Shown: positions 25,674-35,075, numbered from the stretch's first letter. The stretch is 64,000 nucleotides of DNA from JADLDB01 sp040755835 (GCA_040755835.1 JBFMAB010000020.1:1-64000), one strand, 5' to 3'. The notes: generated by a model from the letters alone, not told the origin. Program-made: numbers and translations.

Positions 25674-26881
25674 CGACGGAAGCGGTGGGCCCCGCCCCGG
25701 TGGTGCCGACGAAGCACTTCGTGCCGGACCCGTACCTCGACCTCGAGAAGTACGAGGCCGACGCGGACCTGATGACCTTGAGCCTCGGGCCGCAGCACCC
25801 GTCGACGCACGGCGTGTTTCGCGTGGTGCTGTACCTCGACGGCGAGATCATCGTGAAGGCGGTGCCGTATTGCGGCTACCTCCACCGCGGCGTCGAGAAG
25901 CTGTGCGAGAAGCTGTCGTACTCGAACATCACGCCCATCCTCGACAAGAACGACTACGTCTCGCCGATGCTCAACGAGCAGGCGGCGAACATGGCGTTCG
26001 AGAAGCTGATGAACGTCGAGGTGCCGCTGCGCGCGAAGTACCTGCGCACGCTGCTCGCCGAGCTGCAGCGCATCGCCTCGCACCTGTTGTGGCTGGGCAC
26101 CTTCGCGATGGACCTCGGGGGCGCGCTCGGCGGCGGCACCTCGGTGTTCATGTACTGCTTCCGCGAGCGCGAGCTGATCCTCGATCTCTTCGAGGAGCTC
26201 ACCGGTTGCCGGTTCCACTACAACACGCACCACGTCGGCGGGAACCGGCACGACATTCCGCCGCACTGGCCGAAATTGGTGCACGAGGCGCTCGACACCA
26301 TCGAGGGCCGGCTGGACGCGTACCTGTCGATGCTGGAGCACCCGATCTTCGTGGACCGCACGAAGGGCGTGGGCACCATCGACGCGCAGCTGGCGCTGGA
26401 GCTGGGCCTGTCCGGACCGCTCTTGCGCGCGAGCGGCATCGACCACGACCTGCGCCGCGACGCGCCGTACCACGTGTACGACCAGCTCGATGTGCAGGTG
26501 GCGGTGGAGTCGGGCGGCGATTGCCTGGCGCGCTACAAGGTGCGGCTCGCGGAGATCCGCGAGTCGATTCGCCTGTCGCGCCTGTTGGTGGACAACGTGC
26601 CCGCGGGCCCGCTGTCGTCGACCAAGCCGCTCAACATGGTGACGCAGTTCAAGGCGGCGGCGGGGCAGGTGTACGTCGGCATCGAGACGCCCCGCGGCGA
26701 GCTGGGGACCTGGCTCATCGCCTCGAAGGACAGGCCGACCAGTCCATACCGCATGAAGATTCGCCCGCCGAGCCTGCACGCGGTGGCGGCGGTGCCGTAC
26801 GTGTTCCCCGGGCACACGCTGTCGGACGCGATCGCGATCCTCGGCTCGCTCGACCCGATCATGGGGGAGGTGGACCGGTGA
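25664..26881 (+). CDS. nuoD: NADH-quinone oxidoreductase subunit D
   Basis: A 405-residue 49-kDa-type subunit that forms the quinone cavity with NuoB. Key motifs are LSLGPQHPSTHG (His at the quinone site), GYLHRGVEKL, DRTKGVGTI and the C-terminal IRPPSLHAV and LGSLDPIMGEVDR. The length is normal. The ATG start overlaps nuoC by 10 bp; the stop overlaps the GTG of nuoH. Confidence 0.95.
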   Translation: MAVTTEAVGPAPVVPTKHFVPDPYLDLEKYEADADLMTLSLGPQHPSTHGVFRVVLYLDGEIIVKAVPYCGYLHRGVEKLCEKLSYSNITPILDKNDYVSPMLNEQAANMAFEKLMNVEVPLRAKYLRTLLAELQRIASHLLWLGTFAMDLGGALGGGTSVFMYCFRERELILDLFEELTGCRFHYNTHHVGGNRHDIPPHWPKLVHEALDTIEGRLDAYLSMLEHPIFVDRTKGVGTIDAQLALELGLSGPLLRASGIDHDLRRDAPYHVYDQLDVQVAVESGGDCLARYKVRLAEIRESIRLSRLLVDNVPAGPLSSTKPLNMVTQFKAAAGQVYVGIETPRGELGTWLIASKDRPTSPYRMKIRPPSLHAVAAVPYVFPGHTLSDAIAILGSLDPIMGEVDR

Positions 26882-27852
26882 GCTTCACGAACCCCTGGCT
26901 CAACGGCCTCGTGTATGGCGCGCTGCTGGTGACCGTGCTGATGACGGCGGTGGCCTTCATCACCTGGTTCGAACGGAAGTTCGCCGGCCGCGTCCAGAGC
27001 CGCATGGGCCCGACGATGGTCGGCCCCTTTGGCCTGTTGCAGCCGATCGCCGACGCGCTGAAGGCGATGCAGAAGGAGAGCATCGTCCCGCGGAACGCGG
27101 ACAGGTTGCTGTACCGGCTCGCGCCGCCGCTCACCATCGCCTTCGCGCTGGGCACCGCCGCGGTGGTGCCGTTCGCCCCGGGCTTTCTGGGGGCGGACCT
27201 CGACATCGGCGTGCTCTACGCGCTGGCCTTCTCGGGGCTGCTGGCGTTCCCCACGTGGATCGCCGGGTGGGCGAGCAACAACAAGTACGCGCTGCTGGGC
27301 GGCATGCGCATGGTGGCGCAGGGGATCAGCTACGAGATCCCCATGGTGATGGCCGCGTTGGTGCCGGTGGTGCTGGCGGGCAGCCTGAGCATGACCGGCA
27401 TCGTGCAGCACCAGGTGACGAGCGGGTGGTTCGTCGCGACGCCGGTGGGCTTCGCCGCGTGCTTGCTCTTCCTCACCACGGCGCTCGCCGAAGGCAACCG
27501 CATTCCCTTCGACATCCCCGAGGCGGAGTCCGAGCTCGTGGCGGGCCCCACCACCGAGTACAACGCGATCGGCTGGTCGATCTTCGCCGCGAGCGAGTAC
27601 GCGCACTCGGTGGTGACGTCGGCCATCGCGTCGGCGCTGTTCCTCGGCGGGTGGGACGGCTGGTGGAACCTGCCACCGGCGGTGTGGATGGTCGCGAAGA
27701 CGATCGCCGTCTTCCTGACGATCACCTGGGTGCGCTGGTCGCTGTTGCGCCTGCGCAGCGATCAGCTGATGGCGCTGTGCTGGAAGTACCTCGTCCCCGG
27801 GGCGCTGCTCCTGGTGCTGATCGCCGGCATCCAGGTCTCGGTGAGGGGCTGA
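26878..27852 (+). CDS. nuoH: NADH-quinone oxidoreductase subunit H
   Basis: A 324-residue membrane subunit with about eight helices, linking the quinone cavity to the proton channels. Conserved loops are visible: ERKFAGRVQSRMGPTMVG, GPFGLLQPIADALK, NRIPFDIPEAESELVAG (acidic quinone-tunnel loop) and EYAHSVVTS. The GTG start at 26878 overlaps the nuoD stop (GTGA). It follows nuoD directly; the nuoE, F and G genes usually found between them are absent. Confidence 0.95.
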   Translation: MSFTNPWLNGLVYGALLVTVLMTAVAFITWFERKFAGRVQSRMGPTMVGPFGLLQPIADALKAMQKESIVPRNADRLLYRLAPPLTIAFALGTAAVVPFAPGFLGADLDIGVLYALAFSGLLAFPTWIAGWASNNKYALLGGMRMVAQGISYEIPMVMAALVPVVLAGSLSMTGIVQHQVTSGWFVATPVGFAACLLFLTTALAEGNRIPFDIPEAESELVAGPTTEYNAIGWSIFAASEYAHSVVTSAIASALFLGGWDGWWNLPPAVWMVAKTIAVFLTITWVRWSLLRLRSDQLMALCWKYLVPGALLLVLIAGIQVSVRG

Positions 27853-27853
27853 C

Positions 27854-28531
27854 ATGGGTTACCTGCTCTCCACGGTCCAGAGCCTGTGGGCGACGCTGCG
27901 GCAGGCGCTGCACAAGCCGACCACCGTCGAGTTCCCGAAGGTGAAGCGCCAGCGCGCGCCGCGCATTCGCGCCAGCTTCGCGCTCGTCAGGGAAGCGAAC
28001 GGCGACGAGGCCTGCATCGGCTGCAAGAAGTGCGAGAAGGTCTGCCCGTCGGAGGTCATCACCGTCGTCGGCACCAAGAAGCCGTCGCCCATCACCGGGA
28101 AGGCGCGCGGCTACGCCGAGGACTTCACGCTGAACCTGCAGGCCTGCATCGTCTGCGAGCTCTGCGTGCAGGTGTGCCCCACCGACGCGATCATCATGGT
28201 GAAGGAGCAGGAAGCGCCCGGCTTCTCGCGGGCCGACCTCACGCTCACCATGGACAAGCTGTACAAGAACGGAGAGACGAAGGAGCGCCTCGCGTGGTCG
28301 AGCGCGACCGTCCTGGGCGAGCACCAGAAGCCGCTGGAGCCGCCGAAGCCCGCGCCGAAGCCGGCTGCGCCCGCGGCGGAAGCGCCGGCTGCTGCTCCTG
28401 CGCCGGCTGCCGCTGCGTCGAAGCCAGCCGACGCGCCGAAGCCCGCCGAGCTCGCCGCTCCGCCCGCCGAGGCGAAGCCCGCGCCGGCGGCCGATGCCCC
28501 GGCGCCCGCTGACAAGAAGGGAGACGCGTGA
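27854..28531 (+). CDS. nuoI: NADH-quinone oxidoreductase subunit I, with Pro/Ala tail
   Basis: A 225-residue 8-Fe ferredoxin-like subunit holding clusters N6a and N6b. The ligands are Cys54/57/60/64 (CIGCKKCEKVCP) and Cys98/101/104/108 (CIVCELCVQVCP). The conserved fold ends near residue 155; about 70 further residues are almost only Pro, Ala and Lys, a low-complexity tail absent from most homologues. In a complex without NuoEFG this subunit would be a natural entry point for electrons from ferredoxin. Confidence 0.94.
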   Translation: MGYLLSTVQSLWATLRQALHKPTTVEFPKVKRQRAPRIRASFALVREANGDEACIGCKKCEKVCPSEVITVVGTKKPSPITGKARGYAEDFTLNLQACIVCELCVQVCPTDAIIMVKEQEAPGFSRADLTLTMDKLYKNGETKERLAWSSATVLGEHQKPLEPPKPAPKPAAPAAEAPAAAPAPAAAASKPADAPKPAELAAPPAEAKPAPAADAPAPADKKGDA

Positions 28532-29109
28532 TGTTGGGCCAGGTGGCTTTTTCCGTCGTGGCGCTCGCGTTGCTCATCTGCGGCTTCCGCGTGGTGACCG
28601 CGAAGAACCTCGTGCACACGGTGCTGTGGCTGGGCCTGATGCTGGCGCTGACCGCCGTCGTCTACGTGATGCTGTCGGCGCCGTTCCTCGCGGCGATCCA
28701 GATCATCCTCTACACGGGCGGCGTGCTGACGCTGATGCTGTTCGGCGTGATGCTCACGCACCGCGACGAGGGCTTCGTGGCGGTGCAAAACCCGTCGGGC
28801 CGCCTCGCGGCGGGCGGGCTGCTCGCGGTGTCGGTGTTCGCGATGCTGGGCGGGGCCATTCTTCGCACGCCGGAGCTGCCGACGGCGCCGAAGGGCGATG
28901 TCAGCATTGAGGAACTCGGCGCTGCGTTCCTCACCGAGTACGTGCTCGCCTTCGAGGTGCTGTCGCTCTTGTTGCTGGTCGCGGCGCTCGGGGCCATCGT
29001 CCTGGCGCGCCGGAAGGACGCGGGCGAGGAAGGCGAGTCGCAGGGCGCGGTGCTGCCGGCGCGCAAGCCGCTGCCCGCGCGGGTGCAGCCGACGGGAGGG
29101 GAAGCCTGA
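28531..29109 (+). CDS. nuoJ: NADH-quinone oxidoreductase subunit J
   Basis: A 192-residue membrane subunit with five helices, including FLAAIQIILYTGGVLTLML, the conserved TM3 region with the pi-bulge used in coupling. A charged C-terminal tail of about 35 residues follows. ATG 28531 shares one base with the nuoI stop; a GTG three bases earlier is also possible. AAGGGAG lies upstream. Confidence 0.93.
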   Translation: MLGQVAFSVVALALLICGFRVVTAKNLVHTVLWLGLMLALTAVVYVMLSAPFLAAIQIILYTGGVLTLMLFGVMLTHRDEGFVAVQNPSGRLAAGGLLAVSVFAMLGGAILRTPELPTAPKGDVSIEELGAAFLTEYVLAFEVLSLLLLVAALGAIVLARRKDAGEEGESQGAVLPARKPLPARVQPTGGEA

Positions 29110-29110
29110 C

Positions 29111-29410
29111 ATGGGCCTCAACGCGTACCTGTTGTTGTCCGCCGGCCTCTTCGCGCTGGGCGTGTTCGGCCTGGTGACGAGGAAGAACGCGGTCGGCGTG
29201 CTGGCGTCGGTCGAGTTGATGGCCAACGCCGTGAACCTGAACCTCGTGGCCTTCTCCCGCTTCATGGGCGGCCACGTGGGCCAGGTGTTCGCGCTGTTCT
29301 CGATCGCCATCACCGTCGCCGAGGTCGTCGTCGGCCTGGCGCTGGTCATCATTCTGTACCGGGCGCGCGGCGACGTGCGGCTCGAGCTGATGAGCGAGCT
29401 GAAGGGGTAG
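29111..29410 (+). CDS. nuoK: NADH-quinone oxidoreductase subunit K
   Basis: A 99-residue membrane subunit with three helices. The conserved acidic residues of the proton path are seen in ASVELMANAVNLNLVAF and in TVAEVVVGLALVI. The length is exactly that of other NuoK proteins. It follows nuoJ by 1 bp and precedes nuoL by 2 bp. Confidence 0.94.
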   Translation: MGLNAYLLLSAGLFALGVFGLVTRKNAVGVLASVELMANAVNLNLVAFSRFMGGHVGQVFALFSIAITVAEVVVGLALVIILYRARGDVRLELMSELKG

Positions 29411-29412
29411 GC

Positions 29413-31245
29413 ATGCTGCCGATGGAATGGGCCCGCCTGACGCTGTTCCTGCCGCTGGCCACGGCCTTGCTGTTCATCGTCGTCCCCTGGCTGCGCCGCA
29501 CCGGCAGGCCGGCGGGCTACCTGTCGGTGCTGTCGGCGCTGGTGTCGCTGGCGGGCGCGCTGGTGCTGTTCAACCAGGTGCTCGGCGGCGCGCGGCTGTT
29601 GGGCCACCAGGTGTACACGTGGCTGCCGCACTCCTCGCTGGTGCCGGGCGCGCTGGCGAACGGCGTCATCCAGGTCGGCATTCACCTCGACGGCATCTCG
29701 GTGTCGATGCTGGTGGTCGTCACCCTCGTCGCGTCGTGCGTGCAGATCTTCTCGCTCGGCTACATGGCCGACGAGCCGAAGCACGATTTCGGCCGCTACT
29801 TCACGTGGCAGTCGCTGTTCCTCTTCTCGATGAACACGCTGGTGCTGGCGCCCAACCTGCTCCAGCTGTTCATGGGCTGGGAGTTGGTCGGCCTGGTCAG
29901 CTACCTGCTCATCGGCTACTGGTGGAAGAAACCGTCGGCGGCGAAGGCCGCGCTCAAGGCCTTCTGGGTGACGAAGTTCGCCGACATGGGCCTGGTGGCC
30001 GGGCTCATCGTGCTGTTCCTCCACACCGGCAGCTTCGAGTGGACGGGCGCGGTCGCGGTGGCGACGCCGGTGACGCTGCTGCTGTTCCTCGCGGTGATGG
30101 GCAAGTCGGCGCAGTTCCCGCTGCACATCTGGCTGCCGGACGCGATGGAGGGCCCGACACCCGTCTCCGCGCTCTTGCACGCCGCGACGATGGTGGCCGC
30201 CGGCGTCTTCCTCGTGGTGCGGGCCTTCCCGCTGTTCGCGCAGGCGCCCGACACGCAGACGGTGATGGCGTACGTCGGCGGCTTCACCGCGCTGTTCGCC
30301 GCGGTGGTCGCGGTGGTGCAGACGGACATCAAGAAGGTGCTGGCGTACTCGACGTGCTCGCAGCTGGGCTACATGGTGTGCGCGCTCGGCGCGGGCAGCC
30401 AGGTGGGCGGCTTCTTCCACCTCACCACGCACGCCTTCTTCAAGGCGCTGCTCTTCCTCGGCGCGGGCAGCCTCATCCACGCGGTGCACTCGAACGACCT
30501 GCGGCACATGGGCGGCCTGTTCTCGAAGATGCGGGTGACCGGCGTCGCCTTCATCGTCGGCGCGCTGGCGCTGGCGGGCGTGCCGGGCCTCGCGGGCTTC
30601 TTCTCGAAGGACCTGATCCTCGAGGAGGTGGCGCACAAGGGCCTGTGGCTGCCGCTGGGCGCGCTGCTGCTCGCGGCGTTCCTGACGGCCTTCTACATGG
30701 GCAAGGTCGTCTTCCTCGCGCTGTTCGGCAAGCCGTCGAGCCACGCGGAGCACGCGCACGAGGCCGGCCCGTCGATGCTCGTTCCGTTGGTCGGGCTGTC
30801 GGTGCTGGCGGTGGCGGCGGGCTACTTCGGCGCCACGCTGTCGGGCCTGTACGGCGAGCCGGTGCACTTCCACGTCGCGCCCATCGGCATCGTGGGCACG
30901 GTGATGGGGCTGATCGGCCTCGGCATGGCGTACTGGATGTTCGGCGCGCCGCAGGGCGGGGCGTCGCTGCGGGCGGCGTTCGCACCGGTCGGGCGGCTGG
31001 CCGCGTCGGGCGCCGTCGACAAGCTGGCCACGGCGATGTACCGCAACGTGCTGACGGCCGTCGCCGACGCGGTCGGCTGGTTCGACCGCTACGTCATCGA
31101 CGGGCTGATGAACGGCATCGCGTACGGCACGCTGGAGGCGGGCTCGAAGCTGCGCGTCATTCAGACGGGGCGGGTGGGCGACTACGTGTACGTCATCGTC
31201 GCGGCGATGGTGCTGATGGGCCTGTACGGGGCGTTCTGGAGATAA
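29413..31245 (+). CDS. nuoL: NADH-quinone oxidoreductase subunit L
   Basis: A 610-residue antiporter-like subunit, the distal proton pump with the long lateral helix. Conserved parts include FMGWELVGLVSYLLIGYWW (the pump Glu), AFWVTKFADMGL, KSAQFPLHIWLPDAMEGPT (broken TM7 with Lys) and DIKKVLAYSTCSQLGYM. The length fits the family. Codon use and spacing match the rest of the operon. Confidence 0.95.
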   Translation: MLPMEWARLTLFLPLATALLFIVVPWLRRTGRPAGYLSVLSALVSLAGALVLFNQVLGGARLLGHQVYTWLPHSSLVPGALANGVIQVGIHLDGISVSMLVVVTLVASCVQIFSLGYMADEPKHDFGRYFTWQSLFLFSMNTLVLAPNLLQLFMGWELVGLVSYLLIGYWWKKPSAAKAALKAFWVTKFADMGLVAGLIVLFLHTGSFEWTGAVAVATPVTLLLFLAVMGKSAQFPLHIWLPDAMEGPTPVSALLHAATMVAAGVFLVVRAFPLFAQAPDTQTVMAYVGGFTALFAAVVAVVQTDIKKVLAYSTCSQLGYMVCALGAGSQVGGFFHLTTHAFFKALLFLGAGSLIHAVHSNDLRHMGGLFSKMRVTGVAFIVGALALAGVPGLAGFFSKDLILEEVAHKGLWLPLGALLLAAFLTAFYMGKVVFLALFGKPSSHAEHAHEAGPSMLVPLVGLSVLAVAAGYFGATLSGLYGEPVHFHVAPIGIVGTVMGLIGLGMAYWMFGAPQGGASLRAAFAPVGRLAASGAVDKLATAMYRNVLTAVADAVGWFDRYVIDGLMNGIAYGTLEAGSKLRVIQTGRVGDYVYVIVAAMVLMGLYGAFWR

Positions 31246-31251
31246 GCGACG

Positions 31252-32814
31252 ATGGGATCGTTCTTCGACACACACCTCTTGTCGATCATCGTCGCGGCGC
31301 CCTTCGTGGCCGCGGTGCTGCTGTTGATGGTCGACGATGACGCGCGGCTCACCATCCGGTGGATCTCGCTCGTGGGCTCGCTGGTGTCGCTCGGCGGCAG
31401 CATCCAGCTGGCGGCGAAGTACCAGCTCTCGCGCGGTGGGCTGCAGTTCGCCGAGCGCTACCCGCTGGTGCCGTCCTTCGGCATCGACCTCTCGCTGGCG
31501 GCTGACGGCTGGAGCGTGTCGCTGCTCTTGTTGACCGGCATCATCATCACCACCGGCGTGCTGGCGTCGTGGACCGTGAGCCACCGCGGCCGCGAGTTCT
31601 TCATCCTGCTGCTGGTGCTGGTGGCGGGGGTGTTCGGCGTCTTCGTCAGCCAGGACCTGTTCGTCTTCTTCCTCTTCTACGAGATCGCCGTGCTGCCGAT
31701 GTACCTGCTCATCGGCATCTGGGGCAGCCGCGGCAAGGTGGAGGCCAGGGGCCCGTTCGCCTTCGTGTGGAAGCGCTTCGACATCGGCGGGCGCGAGTAC
31801 GCGGCGATGAAGCTGACGTTGATGCTGCTGGTCGGCAGCGCGGCGATCCTCGTCGTCATCTTCGCCATGTACTTCGCGGCGGGCGGCAAGACGTTCGACC
31901 TCGGGGTGCTGGGCGCGGCGCGCTACCCGAGGGAGATGCAGCTGTGGGCCTTCCCGCTGTTGTGGTTGGGCTTCGGCTCGCTGGCCGGCGTCTTCCCGTT
32001 CCACACCTGGTCGCCCGACGGCCACGCGGCGGCGCCGACGGCGGTGTCGATGCTGCACGCCGGCGTGCTGATGAAGCTGGGCGCGTTCGGCGTCATCCGC
32101 GTCGGCATGCTGCTGTTGCCCGACGGCGCGGCCTGGTGGGCGCCGTACGTCGGCGGCATCGCCGTCATCAACGTGCTGTACGGGGCCGTCTCGGCGATGA
32201 GCCAGAAGGATCTCAAGTACGTCATCGCGTACTCGTCGGTGAGTCACATGGGTGTGGTGATGCTCGGCGCGGCGACGATGACGGTCGATGGCTGGAACGG
32301 CGCCGTCTACCAGATGTTCGCGCACGGCATGATGACGGGCCTGTTCTTCGCGCTCGTGGGCCTCGTCTACGAGCGCGCGCACACCCGCTGGGTGCCGGCG
32401 ATGGGCGGGTTCGCGGCGAAGATGCCGGGCGTCGCGGCCTTCTTCGTGCTGGCGGGCCTCTCGTCGCTGGGCCTGCCGGGCCTCGCCGGCTTCGTGGCCG
32501 AGTTCCTCGTCTTCGTGGGCGCCTGGCAGTCGAAGCACTGGTGGTGGGCGCTGCCGGGCATCATCGGCGCGTGGGTGACGGCGGTGTACGTGCTGCGCGC
32601 GGCGAAGATGATCTTCTTCGGCGACGGGCCCGCGCAGGAGTTCCACGACCTGAAGGACGCGCGGCGCACCGAGTGGGGCGCGCTGTGGGCGCTGGGGGCC
32701 TGCCTCATCCTCTTCGGCAGCTACCCGCGGCTCATCCTCGACTTCATCCACCTGGCGACCAACGAGTACCTGCCGAAGCTGTCCAGCGCGATGCAGCTGG
32801 CGCAGCTGCCCTGA
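31252..32814 (+). CDS. nuoM: NADH-quinone oxidoreductase subunit M
   Basis: A 520-residue antiporter-like proton-pumping subunit. Motifs: FFLFYEIAVLPMYLLIGIWG (pump Glu), FPFHTWSPDGHAAAPTA, KLGAFGVIRVG and DLKYVIAYSSVSHMG. About 14 membrane helices. It starts 6 bp after the nuoL stop. Confidence 0.95.
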   Translation: MGSFFDTHLLSIIVAAPFVAAVLLLMVDDDARLTIRWISLVGSLVSLGGSIQLAAKYQLSRGGLQFAERYPLVPSFGIDLSLAADGWSVSLLLLTGIIITTGVLASWTVSHRGREFFILLLVLVAGVFGVFVSQDLFVFFLFYEIAVLPMYLLIGIWGSRGKVEARGPFAFVWKRFDIGGREYAAMKLTLMLLVGSAAILVVIFAMYFAAGGKTFDLGVLGAARYPREMQLWAFPLLWLGFGSLAGVFPFHTWSPDGHAAAPTAVSMLHAGVLMKLGAFGVIRVGMLLLPDGAAWWAPYVGGIAVINVLYGAVSAMSQKDLKYVIAYSSVSHMGVVMLGAATMTVDGWNGAVYQMFAHGMMTGLFFALVGLVYERAHTRWVPAMGGFAAKMPGVAAFFVLAGLSSLGLPGLAGFVAEFLVFVGAWQSKHWWWALPGIIGAWVTAVYVLRAAKMIFFGDGPAQEFHDLKDARRTEWGALWALGACLILFGSYPRLILDFIHLATNEYLPKLSSAMQLAQLP

Positions 32815-32825
32815 GAGAGGACGAC

Positions 32826-34277
32826 ATGCCGACCGCCGCCGATCTCAAGCCCCTCGTCGTCGACCTGCTGCTGCTCTTCTCGGCGCTGCTGGTCTTCTCG
32901 GTCGACCTCGGCCTGCCGCACGGGCGCAAGCGCGGGCTGGGCTTCCTCACCGCGCTGCTCCTCGCGGGGCTCTTCATCGTCACCTTCTTCGTCGACGCGT
33001 CCGGCGCGGCCTTCTCGGGCGCGTACGTGGGCACGCCGTGGGCGACGCTGTTCAAGCGGGTGGCGCTGGCCGGCGGCGCGATCGCGGCGCTGGGCGCGGT
33101 GGATCACGTCGATCGCCACTACCCGGCTCGGCAGGGCGAGTACTACCTGCTGCTCCTGTTCAGCCTCACGGGCATGACGCTGCTGCCGGGGGCGCGCGAC
33201 CTGGTGATGTTCGTCGTGTGCTTCGAGTTGATGGGCCTGCCGCTCGCGATGCTGGCGACCTGGGCGAAGACAGACGACAAGCAGGGCGCGGGCCGGTGGG
33301 CCGCCGAGGCGGGCCTCAAGCTGTACCTCGTGAGCGCGGCGAGCACCGCCATCACGCTGTTCGGCCTGTCCTTCGTGTTCGGCATGACGGGTACCACCTC
33401 GCTCGCGGGCATCGCCGCCGCGCCGATGTCGCCGCTGCTGGCGGTCGGCATGATGCTGACCATCGCGGGCATGGCCTTCAAGGTGGGCGCGGTGCCGTTC
33501 CACCTCTGGGTGCCGGACACCTACCAGGGGGCGCCGACGCCGTTCGTCGCGTTCCTCTCGGTGGGCCCGAAGGCGACGGGCTTCGCGGCGCTGGCGGCGA
33601 TCATCCTCATCGCGTTCAAGGGGAACCAGGCGCAGCTCGGCAGCCTGGTGCTGCTCCTGGTGGTCGCGTCCATCGTCGTCGGCAACCTGATGGCGCTGCC
33701 GCAGAAGGACGTGAAGCGCATGCTGGCGTTCTCGGGCGTCGCGCAGATTGGCTACATGATGATGGGGCTGCTCGCCGGCTCGCAGCTGGGCCTGGGGATG
33801 CTGCTGTTTTACGTGGCGGGCTACGTGGCGACGAACATGGGCGCCTTCCTGGTGCTGGAGGCGATCGGCCCGGGCCGCGCGGGCGTGCCGCTCGAGGAGC
33901 TCAACGGGCTGTGGAAGCGCTCGCCCTGGCTGGGCCTCGCGATGCTGCTCTTCGTGCTGTCGCTCGCAGGCATCCCGTTCGTGGTGGGCTTCTGGGCCAA
34001 GTTGTACGTCTTCATGGCCGTGTTCCAGGCGGGGCAGGGCTGGCTGGTGCTGTTCGGCGCGCTGATGGCGATCGTCTCGCTCTGGTACTACCTGCAGATC
34101 GCCCGGGCGGTGTACATGGGTGAGGCGTCGGCGGAGCAGCGGCCGCTGTCGGTGCGGCCGGCGCTGGCTGCGGCGATCGGCCTGTGCCTGGTGGGTGTGG
34201 TGGTGATGGGCGCGTGGCCGGCGCCGTTCGTCGAGAGCGCGTCCGCCGCGGCGGCGTCGTTCTTCGACCCGCGGTAG
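32826..34277 (+). CDS. nuoN: NADH-quinone oxidoreductase subunit N
   Basis: A 483-residue antiporter-like subunit, last gene of the complex I operon. Motifs: FVVCFELMGLPLAMLATWAK (pump Glu), KVGAVPFHLWVPDTYQGAP and DVKRMLAFSGVAQIGYMM. ATG 32826 follows AGAGAGGACG. No strong terminator follows, and the hemerythrin-like gene begins 43 bp downstream with its own GGGAGGAG ribosome site. Confidence 0.95.
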   Translation: MPTAADLKPLVVDLLLLFSALLVFSVDLGLPHGRKRGLGFLTALLLAGLFIVTFFVDASGAAFSGAYVGTPWATLFKRVALAGGAIAALGAVDHVDRHYPARQGEYYLLLLFSLTGMTLLPGARDLVMFVVCFELMGLPLAMLATWAKTDDKQGAGRWAAEAGLKLYLVSAASTAITLFGLSFVFGMTGTTSLAGIAAAPMSPLLAVGMMLTIAGMAFKVGAVPFHLWVPDTYQGAPTPFVAFLSVGPKATGFAALAAIILIAFKGNQAQLGSLVLLLVVASIVVGNLMALPQKDVKRMLAFSGVAQIGYMMMGLLAGSQLGLGMLLFYVAGYVATNMGAFLVLEAIGPGRAGVPLEELNGLWKRSPWLGLAMLLFVLSLAGIPFVVGFWAKLYVFMAVFQAGQGWLVLFGALMAIVSLWYYLQIARAVYMGEASAEQRPLSVRPALAAAIGLCLVGVVVMGAWPAPFVESASAAAASFFDPR

Positions 34278-34320
34278 GAAGGTCGTCGGAGCTGACCGTT
34301 TTCTCGAGGGAGGAGCGCCC

Positions 34321-34737
34321 ATGCGGCTGCGTGACCTGCGGAGGACGTTGCTGGAGCAACACGCGGAGATCCGCCGTCTGGCCGCCTCCGTCGAGGAGGG
34401 CGTGGCGCAGGGGCTGCCCGCGCCCGAGCTGGTGAAGCGGCTGGCCGCGCTGCGCGAAGCCGTCGAGTCGCACAACGCCGCCGAGGAGGCCACGCTCAAG
34501 CCGATCCTCGAGTACATCGACGCGTGGGGGCCGCAGCGCGTCGAGGCGCTGGCCGGCGAGCACCGCGCCGAGCACGAAGAGGTGTTGTCGCAGATCGACC
34601 CCGCGCGGGCGACCGACGCCGCGCACCTGCGGCACCTCATGGCCGCGCTCCTCGCCCACATGGGCCAGGAAGAGAAGACGCTGCTCACCGAGAAGCTGCT
34701 GCGCGACGACGTCATCCAGCTCGACGCTGGCGACTGA
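34321..34737 (+). CDS. Hemerythrin-like HHE protein
   Basis: A 138-residue four-helix protein of the hemerythrin/HHE cation-binding family. Likely diiron ligands are His14 (EQHAEI), His51 (SHNAAEE), His81 and His85 (EHRAEHEE), His113 and Glu117 (LLAHMGQEE), spaced one set per helix. Such proteins bind O2 or NO, or act as iron/oxygen sensors. It has no extra domain and no export signal. It lies 43 bp after nuoN in the same direction, so it may be read through from the complex I operon. Confidence 0.85.
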   Translation: MRLRDLRRTLLEQHAEIRRLAASVEEGVAQGLPAPELVKRLAALREAVESHNAAEEATLKPILEYIDAWGPQRVEALAGEHRAEHEEVLSQIDPARATDAAHLRHLMAALLAHMGQEEKTLLTEKLLRDDVIQLDAGD

Positions 34738-34744
34738 CGCGTAT

Positions 34745-35027
34745 GTGCACCCATCGTCGAGGCGAGGCTGCCCATCGACGCCAGCACCTCGGGCGCGCTG
34801 CAGGTGTCGTTGCCCGGCGGCAGGCGACACCTCGCCGACCTGCTCCGTAGCGGTACTGTCCTCGGGGCACGCCGGCGGACGGCATCATCTCTGGAGACCA
34901 GGGCGCCACGGGCGGCGCCGACACGTTGACCTTCTCGGGGACAGCGGGCGAGACCAACGACATCGTCGTGGACGGCTACGGCACGGGCACCAACAACGAA
35001 GGTTTCTTCCGCCTCGAGGTGCGCTGA
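34745..35027 (+). pseudogene. Decayed 3' part of a secreted-type protein gene
   Basis: This 338-bp gap holds protein-like text in three frames in succession: VEARLPIDASTSGALQVSLP, then GDTSPTCS one frame over, then ADGIISGDQGATGGADTL and TNNEGFFRLEVR to a TGA at 35027. The order and the Gly/Thr/Ser composition suggest one exported beta-rich domain broken by at least two frameshifts, with the 5' portion gone. The family is not recognised. Confidence 0.5.
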
Positions 35028-35075
35028 CAGAAGTGTGGCCTCCCGGGGGCGGCTGGGCTTTCTTGGGCCGCCTCC

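Noticed and set aside
28111..32751. Open frame of more than 1,500 codons on the minus strand opposite nuoI to nuoM
   Set aside because: Composition is almost only Arg, His, Gln, Glu and Asp, the mirror of hydrophobic membrane codons; the plus-strand nuo genes are certain.
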